This document shows, in pieces, positions 23,995 to 35,752 of a stretch of 64,000 bases of DNA. Below the pieces are notes generated by a model. It was not told the origin of the DNA, made no database searches, and worked only from the letters and a program-made list of their open reading frames with translations. The translations under genes and the position numbers were made by a program. The stretch's first letter is position 1; each line of letters opens with the position of its first letter. Source of the DNA: Xestospongia muta (Eukaryota; Porifera; Demospongiae; Haplosclerida; Petrosiidae); assembly GCA_963693285.1 (NCBI GenBank), contig OY848919.1, forward strand, positions 13,229,639 to 13,293,638, in the 5' to 3' direction.

Positions 23995-26900
23995 TCACAT
24001 AGCTAATTCTGAAACAGAAAAGAGTAGTTACTAAAGAAAGGATTAAAATTAATATATCATACCTTTATATTTTGACATTAGTTTGTCAGCTAAGTCTTGT
24101 CGATTTAAACTATCATCTCTCAAAATATCCAAGAAAATCATGAAGGCATTAGCATCGTGTTTGAGATGATCCTTTAGATCATCAAGAATAAGTTCAAGAC
24201 GATCTGCACTAGTATCTCCTGTTTTCTTGTCTTTAACAATTTTGTAAATATTCTCAGAAATAATTTCTTTTGAAAACAGTCTTCTTGCTAGAACAATGGG
24301 CTCAATCGTTGATTCAACAATAGCACTGGTACATTGAACTAAAGCTCGTCTAGCTGCATCAGAGTTCTGAGTATCACCTAGAGTGTAGAGAGATTAGATA
24401 GAGCTGTTAATAATATATTAGAAAGAAAAGATCTACAATATGATGGTTAGTTAATGTTTATAATAATGTCATAACTAATTAGATGGTTTGGTAGCTAGCT
24501 AACTCAGATATCAATTCTATTATATCTATGGTACTTAAGTCTGAAAAATGACATATAATGCCAAAAACTACAGAAACAATGTAAAGATGTACTAAACAAT
24601 TCCTACACATGTAAGTTTGGGCACTGCTACTTGCAGTGTATGTAGGGATTACTCAGCTATACATTCCTACCTAAGTTCTGTAGTTTTGGCATTGTCACAC
24701 CTATATTGTGCCACTTAAAAAGAACAATGTCCATAGCCCCAGAAAAAAACACAATACTTCAAGTGAAATTAACATTATACATTAGCCTAAACCCCAAACC
24801 TTGGAATCTAAATGTAGCCACAGTATTTTTAAAAATGATTTTTATCATTTTGTTTTCATTCTTTTCTTGTCTAACAATAATTCCTTTTAGCACTGACATG
24901 ATAATTACATGTAGTGACATCAAACTTTACTGTAATAATTTTGAAGTTATTAGAAAGAAGACAGGAAGTAATACAACAATTAACTGCAGTGTTTACATAA
25001 CTAACAATTTTATTGTGGTAATTACTAGATATTAATAATAAATAATAATAATTACCACTTACTTATATCATGTGTAGAAGCACTCTTGAAAACTGATGTT
25101 ATACTAGATCCTCCTTCTTAAAAAGAACATGACTATATATAATATAATGGATTACTTACCATTTCTACTATTATCAAGAGATCGTATAATATATATCTTC
25201 CAGTGATCAGGTTTGATTCCTGTTAATGATATACCATATTTTATTTCATCCACTGTATCAAGTCCATGTTTAGCAGACACAGTGATTAGTATAGAAGGAC
25301 AAGATGGAGGATCTTCAGAGCCAAACATGTCCACATCACTTTTATATAATATCTGTAAAGATTACTCATCAACAAATGTACATCTATAGTATCCTATATA
25401 CCAATGGGTCTTGGTGAGGGAAGATATTCCATCCATCAAAAGGATAGTCTTGTTTTTCATTAAGGATTAATTCAATGTGACCATCATCATCTTTTTTAAA
25501 TGTGAAGGAAAAGCGAACATCTTTATCAATGCCAGATGGTAGAGATTTCTTTATATACTATACATATATTATATTATATTACACAATTCTAATAATGCTT
25601 TACTTACCTCTAACAAAGCATTGAGATGTTTAGCAACCACAAAGTGCATTAACCATTTGGTACCAGGATACTTAACTTCATACATTGTTTGAGCTACATA
25701 CTTGTTACCAGGAAATGGTTTGCTAACTGGACATACATCTACAGAGGAATATATGTATCAATATTGTCAAAACTATTAGTCTACCGTTTGTCTGGGACTG
25801 TTCACTAGGTAGAGTTGATGAGTGAGGATGTTGTGGACTATGTTCTAAACTAGATGTAGATGTGTCTACAGAACTGGGCTTATTATCAGTTGATAAAGAT
25901 GGTGTCAATGACTTTGTTTTGTCTATGGCTCCAGCACCAGAACACGTTACTAGTAAATTGTCTACAATGAGAAAATTCATGAAATGGCATATTGTTTTAT
26001 TTAGTATACCTTCTGCTGGACTGACTTCATTTCTATACTCTTGAGTAGGTTCTACAGAGGATAATTCATCATCAGAAGATGATTCACTGCTTGTAGGATA
26101 TCCCAACAACCTCTTGACAATTTTCCATAAGGAAAACTGTGAAAGACAAATGCTACCATACTGATCACCAGTGTGGAACTGTCCTCCTTCTACAAGCTTG
26201 AACTGATAAGGAGGTCCAGTATTAAAAGAAGCTGTAGCAAAACTCAGATAATTGGTATGATCTTGAGTGACTAGATCTGCACAGTGTTGTATCTCTAATT
26301 TAACTTCTTTGAGAAGTGGTTTAGACACAGATATGCTATATACAGCACTAATTAATTCTGTGTCTTCAGGTAATTGAAACTGTCCACCAACTAGTGCTCT
26401 CACAGCAACTTCACAGGTGTCTCTTGGAGATAAAGTACCTTCAAGAACAGTAATTCTCAGTCCATATTGTTCCCAGTTGAAGAACTGAGCAGAATCTCCT
26501 TGAATTAGGAACATCTCCTCTCCTCCAATACACACGCCTTTAAGAGTATCTATAAAGACTCAATATAAAGAGGATCAGTTATAATATAGCAGTACCATCT
26601 GATAGGATGAGATAATTAAATTGAAGTGACACATCCTGTTTATCTACTGACAGTTCCATTGATTCTGTTTGTACAGTCATACCTTTCCTGGTAACGTGAA
26701 ATGATTCTGTTCAATAAAAAATATTAAAAAGATAATTGTGATAACATATATAAATGTGGCTAAAAAAACTTGTTAATTTCATCTTTTTTGTTACTATTAC
26801 TAAATGAATATATAATAAACTGGTATATACCTTGGTGAACGATCTTGTCTTCTGCTGTCAATGATGTCATTCTTTCCTTTAGTATTTCTATCTCTTTATC

Positions 26901-29900
26901 CTTTTCTTTTAATTTAGAAAGTAATTCTTTCTCAGTATCTATAAGTCAACAAAGGTTATTAATTACATGTAAATTATATTATATATAGATATAGCATGTA
27001 ATTATAATTTTGTTCTCATGCATAGAGGATATACTGTATTCTGGTCATGTAAAATATCCTTATCACTATACCCTAGATCAGAAACCCTAACCCTTGGAAC
27101 CTAAATGTATTAATTTCACATTAAAGTATCACTTTTTCTGTGAGACTCTAGCTGTAGCATCTTTAAAAACGATTTTTATCATACTTGCTTTCACTCTTTT
27201 CTCATCTAACAATAATTCCTTTTAGCACTGACATGATAATCGCATGTAGTGACATCAAACTTTACTGTAATATTGGGAAACTGTGAAGTTATTACAACAT
27301 AACAGACAGGAAGCAATACAGATATCTACAAACAATTAACTGCAGTGTTTACATAACTAACAATATTCATTGTGGTAATTACTAGATATTAATAATAAAT
27401 ATCACTTACTTTGTGTAGTAATACTCTTAAAAGCTGATACTATGCTGGGTGCTCCTTCTTAAAAAGATGACTATATATGATATATGATATTATATATTAT
27501 TTACCATTTCTACTATCACCAAGAGATCGTACAATATATATCTTCATGTTATCTGGTTTGATTCCTCTTAATGATATACCATATTTTATTTCATCCACTG
27601 TATCAGGTCCATGTCTAGTAGACACAGTGATCAGTATAGAAGGACAAGATGGAGGATCTTCAGAACCAAACATGTCCACATCACGTTTATATAATACCTA
27701 TAAAAATTATCTATCGATACATGTACACTATAATATTCTACATACCACTGGCTCTTGATGAGGATTAATATGCCATCCATTAAAAGGATGTTCTTGTTCT
27801 TTATTAAGAATTAATTCAATGTAACCATCATTATCTTCAAATGTGAAGAATAAGAGAACACCTCTTTCAACATCAGATGGAAGACACTTCTTTATATACT
27901 GTACATATATTGTATTATAATATACAACTTTATTAATGTTTTACTTACCTCTAGTAAAGCCTTGAGATGTTTTGCAACAATGAAGTGCAATAACCATTTG
28001 GTACTATGACTTTTAACCTCATATACTATCTGAGCTACATACCTGTTATCAGGAAATGATTTGCTAACATCTACAGGAACATTTATTAATATTGTCAAAA
28101 CTATTAGTCTACCTTTTGTCTGGGACTGTTCACTAGATAGAGTTGATGAGTGAGGAAGTTGTGGAATATGTTCTGAACTAGATGTAGATATGTCTGGGCT
28201 TATCATCAGTTGATAAGGACTTAGGGAGGGTGTCAATGACTTTGTTCTGGCTATGGTTCCAACAACAGAATTCAATGCTAGTGAATTGTCTACAATGAGA
28301 AATGGCAAATTTTTTAATTTAGTATACCTTCTGCTGGACTGACTTCATTTCTATATTCTCGAGTAAGTTCTTCAAAGGATAATTCATCATCAGAAGATGA
28401 TTCACTGCTTGTAGGATATCCCAGTAATCTCTTGACACATTTGACTTTCGTGTTTGTTCTTACTATCACTAAGTGAATGATTACATATAACAAACTGGAA
28501 CATACCTTGTTGAATGATCTTGTCTTTTGATGTTAATGATGTCACTCTTTTGTTCTGAGTACCTATAAGTCAACAAAGGTTGTATTGCATGTAAATTACA
28601 TCATACATAGATATAATTTAATATATAATAGGCATTCAGTTTCTCAAGTAATGAGAACTGTATAACTGATGTACTATGTTCAGAGTCTTTGGACTCTTCT
28701 TCAAAATGTACATAATACAAAATAAGTCATCAAAAAGACAAGCCTTGGAGCAATTAACAACACATCACGAATAGGAATCTATATTTCTAATATTCTATTC
28801 TCTAGGACAAGCCTCTGGTTGTTTGTCTAATTTATTTTATGTTTTTCCCATTGTCATATACATCAAGTCAAGATTTATGAGCCTAACCAGTACAGAGACA
28901 CCAGTACTGAAAAAGATGATGTAATTACTTGTCCAGACTCTCGTATTCCTTTGTTGTAATATACATGGGAGGGATGTAAAAGATCAACAATATGGCCATT
29001 ATTACTAATGTTGTTTTACATTTAGAAGCTTTCTATCAATTGGCATCAGTCACTCTGGCAACAAACATGATAGGTAATAACTCTGTTTTTACCTTATTTG
29101 GTTAAAAATTTTACTATGCTTAGCAGTCATTTTTGTTTCTATATAAATAGCTGACTTTTGTTACTACTCCTTAGTGTACTAGCTTATTTTAAGAAAGATA
29201 TATTTCTAATATTATATAACTATTACCTGTGGCTGATTGTAGACTTCTTTCATCTTTTGTATGAGCAGCACTATGTGTATAGTCATCCAGTGATAAATCA
29301 ATGACTATTTTAGGTTGACTGGTGTTAGCTGATGTTTGATCTGTCACTTCAATACCCTCAATAGTTAAAGGATATTGTAGCTGCTTTTTAAAATTACTTG
29401 AATTTGGATCAGCAACTACTAACACAGAAATATAAAGTGGATTGAAACTCTTATCAACATCCCTCCTTATAATCTATGGTATAAACATAATTAAAATACG
29501 TTTTATATAACATTACTTACCACAGGAGGGATACGCAAAGGTTGTACTTTCCAACCTTTAATAATAACATCATTAGGGAATCCTGATAGTGTTAGCATTG
29601 TTTCTTTATTAATAACCTCTTCAACAAAATGGAATCTAAACTTTGAATGTTCTATCCCAAACTTATTAGACGTCACTTTTAGAACAAGCTATAAATGAAT
29701 AATATTCACAAATAATACGTAATTGTCTAGTTTGTATTACTTTAGAATAAATAGTGTCTTGAATGACAGCAAAAGTCATATACCATTTTTGAGGACTCAC
29801 TCTATTATAGAAGACATAAGCCTGATAGTGACAGTCAGGACGTTTCACTTTATCACCTAATATAAATTAAAAATTCACTCAAAAAAGAAGGAATTCTTAC

Positions 29901-30805
29901 CTCTTATAAAACATGTACTAACTAAACCTATAACACCACCAGCAACAACAGCCCCTGCTGCTCCATAAACAACACCACCAACCAAACCACCAACAACTGC
30001 ACCACCGATAACACCTGCAACACAACCAATCTCAATAGCTTTAATCATAATTATACAACATTACAGTACTTAGAAAAGTATTACATATGGTATAGATTAC
30101 CTGATATGCTAGTGTAATTCCCATAGTCATATAGTATAGATTTATTAATGGAGTCAGTAGAGACTTGTACTTTGTCTTGTAAGTCAAGTAAACCTAATAA
30201 CACAAGTCATATTTATGTACAGATAGATACTGTATTTTACAGTGTGTCATTGTAACTGTAAATAGTAGAAATAACTGTTTTCATGTTCATCTGTTTGGCA
30301 TCCATTCATCCATCTCTCCATCTGTTGCATGTTTGTCTACTGTAGCTCTTACCAGAAATGATGTCAATCTTCCCAATATAAAGAAGAGCAACTTCAAGTT
30401 GTGCAAATGTACCTCCTTTTAGAGTCCATTCCTCTAACAAACATTTAATTCGTTCGGAATAATCTCCTTTACTTCTGATATCAGTCAGTACAGACTGATC
30501 TATATTAAGTTGTAGACCAAGTTGTTCCCAATCCTCTTGTACTGGTTGTAGAATAACAGCTAGTGTGGGAAGATAACTGGAAATATCTGAAGTAATATAT
30601 GGTAAATAAAATACTTAATTATTGCATTTTCAACCTGTAGTCTTTAGGAGCTGTTGCTTATACTCTTGGAGTTTTGTTTGAAGTGTTGTTATGATATCTT
30701 CCTTTTCTCTAGTTATAATTTCCAGTTCATGATTAAGTTGAGCTATATGGTTATCTTTCTCTTGTATTGTATTATGTAAGTCATGATCACTAGAAGTAGC
30801 AGTAA
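23995..30805 (-). CDS. DD - Gly-rich membrane-like segment - repeated UPA/ZU5 - CARD-like protein
   Basis: Exons, 5' to 3': 30635..30805 (coiled coil), 30353..30586 (DD), 30101..30193, 29901..30014 (Gly/Val-rich hydrophobic), 29741..29856, 29521..29688 and 29227..29473 (diverged UPA-like), 28506..28562, a ZU5 tail ending at 28328 whose acceptor is unclear, 28113..28289, 27949..28070, 27746..27898, 27505..27697 (second UPA-like), 27410..27457, 26831..26938 (coiled coil), 26596..26706, 26010..26549 (ZU5: GGEEMFLIQGDSAQF), 25785..25961, 25608..25738, 25402..25557, 25160..25352 (third UPA-like), 25063..25116, 24063..24377 (CARD-like, homologous to the C-terminus of the GTPase gene) and 23995..24008 (stop). 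It may be one large gene or two fused duplicates with a decayed middle. No ATG exon was found. Splice phases agree at every other joint. Confidence 0.55.
24557..24695. mobile_element. short MITE-like inverted repeat (copy 2)
   Basis: AATGCCAAAAACTACAGAAA at the left is matched by the inverse at the right (CTGTAGTTTTGGCATTG). It is non-coding and lies in an intron; compare 12785-12918. Confidence 0.6.
28570..29226. other. long intron, no gene seen
   Basis: A 650-bp stretch between the first UPA-like set and the next small exon. No module homology, inverted repeat or long frame was recognised. Confidence 0.45.
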
Positions 30806-31068
30806 CTATAATCAGTGAGAAATAAAAAAATAATAACAATAATTTCGAACTATTAAGAGTCACAGATATTAATAAGAATAACTAAATAATTATTCTCATA
30901 TTTATTTTTTTCCTGCGGGCATGACCACCACCTGGGGACAATACTCGTTGATTATTTATATTAAAATGGCATCTCAACTGAAGAGTGACTGCTTGAGTGA
31001 GTTGTTAAAAGCACTAGTTTCATTTTTAAAGTGCATGATCAAAACAAGGCTTATAAAACCAAATAGGT

Positions 31069-31260
31069 CTATAAATGTGTAGTGAAAGTGAGATAATAGT
31101 TGCTAAAATCTTTAATCATTGTAAAGTTCTCATTTACATACACACTTAGTTTGACCTCTGCACAGAACTTATCTACTATTGACTTGTAGTCTGAGATATG
31201 AGGTTTTCCTGCTTTAATTATAGAATTCCATAGACTCAATGTTTCCTCAATCACCTCCAA
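31069..31260 (-). pseudogene. X-domain fragment
   Basis: About 35 codons (KPHISDYKSIVDKFCAEV, then LSVYVNENFTM) match the middle of the X domain of gene A. Flanking X sequence is absent on both sides, and the 5' side reads into unrelated sequence. It lies between the first known exon of the gene at 23995-30805 and the tail of gene E, so it may be the relic of a lost 5' X exon. Confidence 0.65.
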
Positions 31261-31324
31261 ACCAATCAAGTAAGACTGTGTACTATAGAACTTATCTACT
31301 ACAGACTTAGCTTCCTGATATTTG

Positions 31325-31568
31325 AGTAGAAAGGAGTCAGGGATGATACATATATCAGAAATTCTGAAGACAAGACTAATATGGGACTAATAAAAGCGGA
31401 TATCTTGATGATGTAACTTAATTGGTACTGTGCCTGATATTGTGTGTACTACTAGGCCTAGTCAACTCATTTTGTTTGTTTAAGAGCTATAATATATATT
31501 ATTGTATATAGTTATGTTCTGTAGTTACAATAAATACATGTTATGTATACAGTGTAATACTAAAAATA
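31325..31568. repeat. 3' flank duplicated with 41027-41270
   Basis: Nearly identical sequence (for example TACTAGGCCTAGTCAACTCA) follows the stop codons of gene E and gene F. It marks the 3' border region of a segmental duplication that includes the coiled-coil exons of both genes. Confidence 0.75.
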
Positions 31569-33936
31569 CTATAACTCACTTTTAATCTCTTCTTGTTTCT
31601 CTACTAATACTTTATCAGTAGCTATTGAACAAAACCATATTGGTACGTACTACTAATAGTACTATAGCTTACCTTCTTTCTCTCTGGTCAACTTATCAAT
31701 CTCTTCTTGTTTCTCTACTAATACTTTATTGGTAGCTATAGAACATAACCATATATGGTATGTACTATGAACAGTGCTATAGCTCACCTTCTTTCTCTCT
31801 GGTCAACTTCTCTATCTCTGATGTGTTTGCTTCATTCATTCCAGACTGAGGTAATAATTTCATTCTCAGTTCAGACTCTAATAGAGCAATTTTTAATGTG
31901 TATATACTTCATTGTGTTTACCTGACAAATGCTCATCAGTTGATGGCAGATCATCACTGTCCATACTACTAGATACTACAGTACATACAAGAGAGGAAGT
32001 ATGACATTACACATATGGAATTATTTCTGTACTACTTCATTATACCTTCTGCTTCTTTTGTTGTATTCTTTTCTTCTCCTTCTCTCTCATGTTTAACAGG
32101 TTCTAATTCTTTACCACTAGTAGCTATTATTGCTAATGTGATATTGTTGCTTATATTTAAAGATATATTCAACTCACCTTTAATATCATCTACATCTTTT
32201 TCCTTTTCTTGTTTACTGGAGTTCAGCATCTTTTTGAGTAGAGCAACTTCCTTTTCCAGCTCTCTCACCTCCTATGTATCAACACTTACATATTATCTAA
32301 CATTACTTATCTCTTACCTTATCTCTTGTACGTTCATTCCAAACAGTACAATAGCCGATACTTAATTTAATTAATCCAATTCCCCTCAGTATGTCAAGAT
32401 TCTTCTCTGCTTCAATCAGTAGAATATCCATCATATGTCGTGGAGCATAGCAGGTCACAGTGATGGAATTGTCTTCCCTTAATTGTTTAACCAAGACTCT
32501 CTTAGCCAAATCTCCAAATGTCTTCCGCAGCAGCACTTTTATCTCTTTGAGTGCATGTTGATCTGTCTCCCATTCCAGGACAAACTCAATACTCTCACAT
32601 TTAAGAAGGCAAGATGGATTAGTCCATACAGTCATTATGCCAACTTTGATATTCTCACAGAATTTTTCAACCTTTAATTGGTAGTCTGCGATGAGGACTT
32701 TAGCCTCTTCAATCTTGTAATGATTGATAAGGGTCTCCAAACGGGCAATGTTAATTATGGTACACTTTTCCTTAACTGCATCCATAACATCATCGAATGA
32801 CTTTGCTATAAATAACTGAGGTTTTAGCTCACTGAAAGACCTTCCAAGAAACCTTTTCAATTTTTTCAGACGAGAATTAACACAGATAAATGAAAATGGT
32901 AAAACAGCAGATTTTATAAGAGATGCAACTTCATCAAAAAAATCTCCAAATTCTCCTCTCATTAAATCAAAATCATTCTGATAAGTTGGTGAAAGATGAA
33001 CTACTTTAGGAAGAAATTGGACTGTGAAAAATATGTATATAGTTACATTCTAAACCTACAAAATTAACTTACTGTCTTTAAGTATATTTTTTCCAACATG
33101 TACTGTATCTTCTGATTGTAGTAAGACGGTAACAAATGCTCTCAGCTTGTTGGGATCCTTAAATACTGTACTAAGCTGAGCTCTCAATGTGTCTTCTGAT
33201 CTTTCCACTTCATTAAATGTCTCCTTTGAAATGATACCCTCTGTATATAACATCTTTGTCAGATCCTTAGAAAGAACAAGCTGTGACAGACTTTTAGAAT
33301 GTTTCTGAAATGTTTCATTGATGAGGAAATGAACTATATAATAAAATAAATGTAGATAGCAATATTTATTATGCATGCTAGATATTTAAATCTCACTTTC
33401 TGTTAATACTGTCAAATATTCCTGAGTGATTGCATTTTGACTAATAATTTCTATCCTTAATGTCTCTATAATCTCTCTTCTTTTAGCGTTGGGATTTGTA
33501 CTTAGCCACTGTTCAAACATCTTTAAAGCTTTAAAATCACTATCTTTGTATTGATTGTATTAACATTAGTTATAATATTATGTACATTGTTATATCATAA
33601 CTACTTACCAGTTAAATTTGATAGTTTTTCTTCAATTTCTTTCCCAGTATCTCCCACTGGTCCACCAATGTCCAGAAGAATATCAATAAAACATTTACAT
33701 CGTTGTTGCATCTCTAAAATACTTCCACAAGACTCAAAACCAGTTTTGAACTGGTTAAATATACTAAGAAACACCATATTTTGTGAGGATATAAGCTGCT
33801 TTGAATATGCTTTGCTAACAAAAGACACCATGTTTTCCTCTAGTACAGAACGAATTCTGTCATAGTATGAGACGAAAACATCAATAACAGCTCGTCTGTA
33901 GCTCGCAATATCCTCAGTTTCAGTGTTAGAAGCCAT
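31569..33936 (-). CDS. gene E: MASNTE - truncated DD - CARD-like - X - coiled coil
   Basis: Exons: 33609..33936 (MASNTE module), about 33397..33543 (only the C-terminal half of a DD, from DSDFKALKMFEQWLS), 33073..33333 (CARD-like), 32318..33021 (X: SFDDVMDAVKEKCTI, CYAPRHMMD), 32178..32271, 32046..32132, 31922..31975, 31788..31877, 31673..31735 (63-nt heptad exon) and 31569..31621 (ends EEIKSEL then TAG). The DD has lost its first half: sequence from the first intron of the family abuts it at about 33547, and a cryptic acceptor TACAAAG could still join it in phase 1. The 236-residue exon of gene A is also absent. All remaining exons are open. This gene gives the clearest 3' end of the family. 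Confidence 0.7.
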
Positions 33937-34043
33937 TGTACAAAGAAAGGGCGTATAAGGGGGAGAGCCTGAAAGCTATCAATATGCGCATGCTCAGTAG
34001 CCAATAATCAGGGTGGAGCTCATTTCCAGTTTTTACAGACACA
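33937..34043. promoter_or_regulatory. shared bidirectional promoter (gene E / MEREV copy d)
   Basis: About 107 bp lie between divergent ATGs. The palindrome TGCGCATGCTCA ends at 33996 and is followed by a GGGTGGAGCTCATTTCC element. Confidence 0.6.
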
Positions 34044-34814
34044 ATGGAGAGAGAAGTCAGTTTCCTACGTTGTTCTAAGGTCAGTCATTCTCCTAGTACA
34101 CAGTATATATATAAAGTGATCTATATAGCTCAGTAGTTATGTGGAGTTCAACAAGATGATACATGGACTACAACAGTCTGTACATGGATACAACAGAGGA
34201 GAGTCACTCCATACAACATCTACTAGGTACATTACCTGTGTGTGTCAGTATTACTATGAGATAATAGTACTATATACTGCAGTATATGATCACTTACTGT
34301 AGGAAAGGAACATGTACTGAATATAACTTTTATCAGACATTAACAATAATGTTGAATCAAGTACTCAAGTATGTCACATGATCACTTGTTTTATAATTGT
34401 CTCTCTCTCTCTCCTATCATTGTTGTCTCTGTAGTAATCCTCATGTTGAAATACAACATCAAGAACTGTTAACTATATATCAGAAGAGTTAGACACAACA
34501 GAAACTATTAAGGAGGTTGCCATGGAAACAATGATAAAATCTCCAGTAACAACCAAAGATCCACCCCATTACAAGCAGATACACAAGTAGCCAGTGATCG
34601 TACAAGGTCAGAGGTTGACATGATTGCTGTTCCCGTGGTCAGTATTAGAGATAAGAGAACATTGTCTACTGATAAAGTAGTGGACAGACGTACACCCAAA
34701 CACAGTATACGTCAACCTCATCAAATGGGTGTGGTTTCTTTATCCTTTCCAAATGATCAGTTACCACTTCATAGACAAACTAGACAACGACAGTTAGTTC
34801 TATCATGTGTATAG
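34044..34814 (+). pseudogene. MEREV copy d, internally deleted
   Basis: Exons 1 (ATG at 34044), 2 and the start of 3 are intact, but exon 3 fuses after ACTATATATCA straight into the last exon (GAAGAGTTAGACAC). This removes exons 4-6 and shifts frame to an immediate stop. The last-exon part also has a 1-nt deletion in the Pro run near 34563. The C-terminal sequence otherwise matches 53492-53824 closely. Confidence 0.75.
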
Positions 34815-35160
34815 TTTCTATCAAAGTCCATTAAATGGGTGGAGTTTGTGGGCATAAAATATTATTACATATTAATTTTTATTTTTAGGTCTCCAAAGAC
34901 TCTCATGCCAATGGTTGCTGGTTTTAACAAGCACCATTATTGACCAAAAACAGTTGCCTAGCAACAAAACAATTAACTTTTGTTTTTAAAAAGAATTATT
35001 GCATACAATATGTATTATATATAAAAATAACGATACTAGTATCTTTTTGTTAAGTAAAGTACTTCTATTGTAAAAATTATGGAAGATAGTCTAAATCAAA
35101 TTTTGAAACATGACAAGATGATAAGTGAATAAATGCTAATTAAATGAGTGGGCAGAGAGT
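34815..35160. other. 3' flank shared with 53825-54170
   Basis: Nearly identical sequence follows both copies of the MEREV last exon, including an acceptor-like TTTTTAG and an open stretch (CQWLLVLTSTIID) that might be a further 3' exon reached from the TCAT|gtgtat donor. Unproven. Confidence 0.4.
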
Positions 35161-35164
35161 ACTA

Positions 35165-35745
35165 ACTCACACGACAAGATTGTGCAGGCATTAATTGTCC
35201 AACTTTTTGAACAAGAGCTCGTGACAAGTATTGTCCCATAGACACCACTGGGGGCGGAGTCATAGAAATAAATGCACACACCAGCATATCCCTCACAGCT
35301 GGTAGGAACTTCACAACAACAATTGGGATTAATTTATTACATTAATTAAAGGGGCTAACTCATTACTTTGATCAATAGTAAACTCTTTACGACTCAAGAT
35401 ACGATGTAATAAGTTCTTTAATTCAAATGGTCCCAAATCTAATAACCTGTCAACAGTACTTCACCTAATAAAGATATAATAAGCTATGAATTATTCATAA
35501 GGTATTCTTACTTGTACAATGTAGAGATCTTGATAGTTCAGTTGCCATGACATTCTGTATGAGGGCTATTCATGACATTCTGTATCAGGTCAATAAGTAG
35601 GAGGGGTCTAAGTAAAGAGTGTGGTTAATTACCACCACTACCATGGTAACATACTGTGTTATATGGACTTCTTTATTAGATTGTCCAATAGATATAGTTT
35701 TCTGACGAACTAGTAAATCAGTCACTACCTGTCATAGAAAAACAA
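35165..35745 (-). pseudogene. phosphorylase b kinase alpha-type regulatory subunit, exon fragments
   Basis: Minus-strand pieces resemble the C-terminal part of PHKA-type subunits: TDLLVRQKTISIGQ (about 35690-35740), LLDLGPFELKNLLHRILSRK (about 35365-35460) and a final exon with YDSAPSG (about 35165-35320). A 5-bp deletion relative to the copy at 54175 breaks the last exon, and the two exons that should separate the last two pieces are missing (they occur at 54653-55020). Decayed duplicate. Confidence 0.7.
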
Positions 35746-35752
35746 GTAGCAA

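Noticed and set aside
24706..25035. 109-codon plus-strand ORF
   Set aside because: It lies in intronic repeat sequence shared by four loci, and the frame is not conserved between copies.
30635..30863. Signal peptide MTLNSSKLLLLFFYF at the start of the coiled-coil exon
   Set aside because: The hydrophobic run is the T-rich tract before a TTATAG acceptor; the paralogous exons at 16287 and 19325 start at the same acceptor without it.
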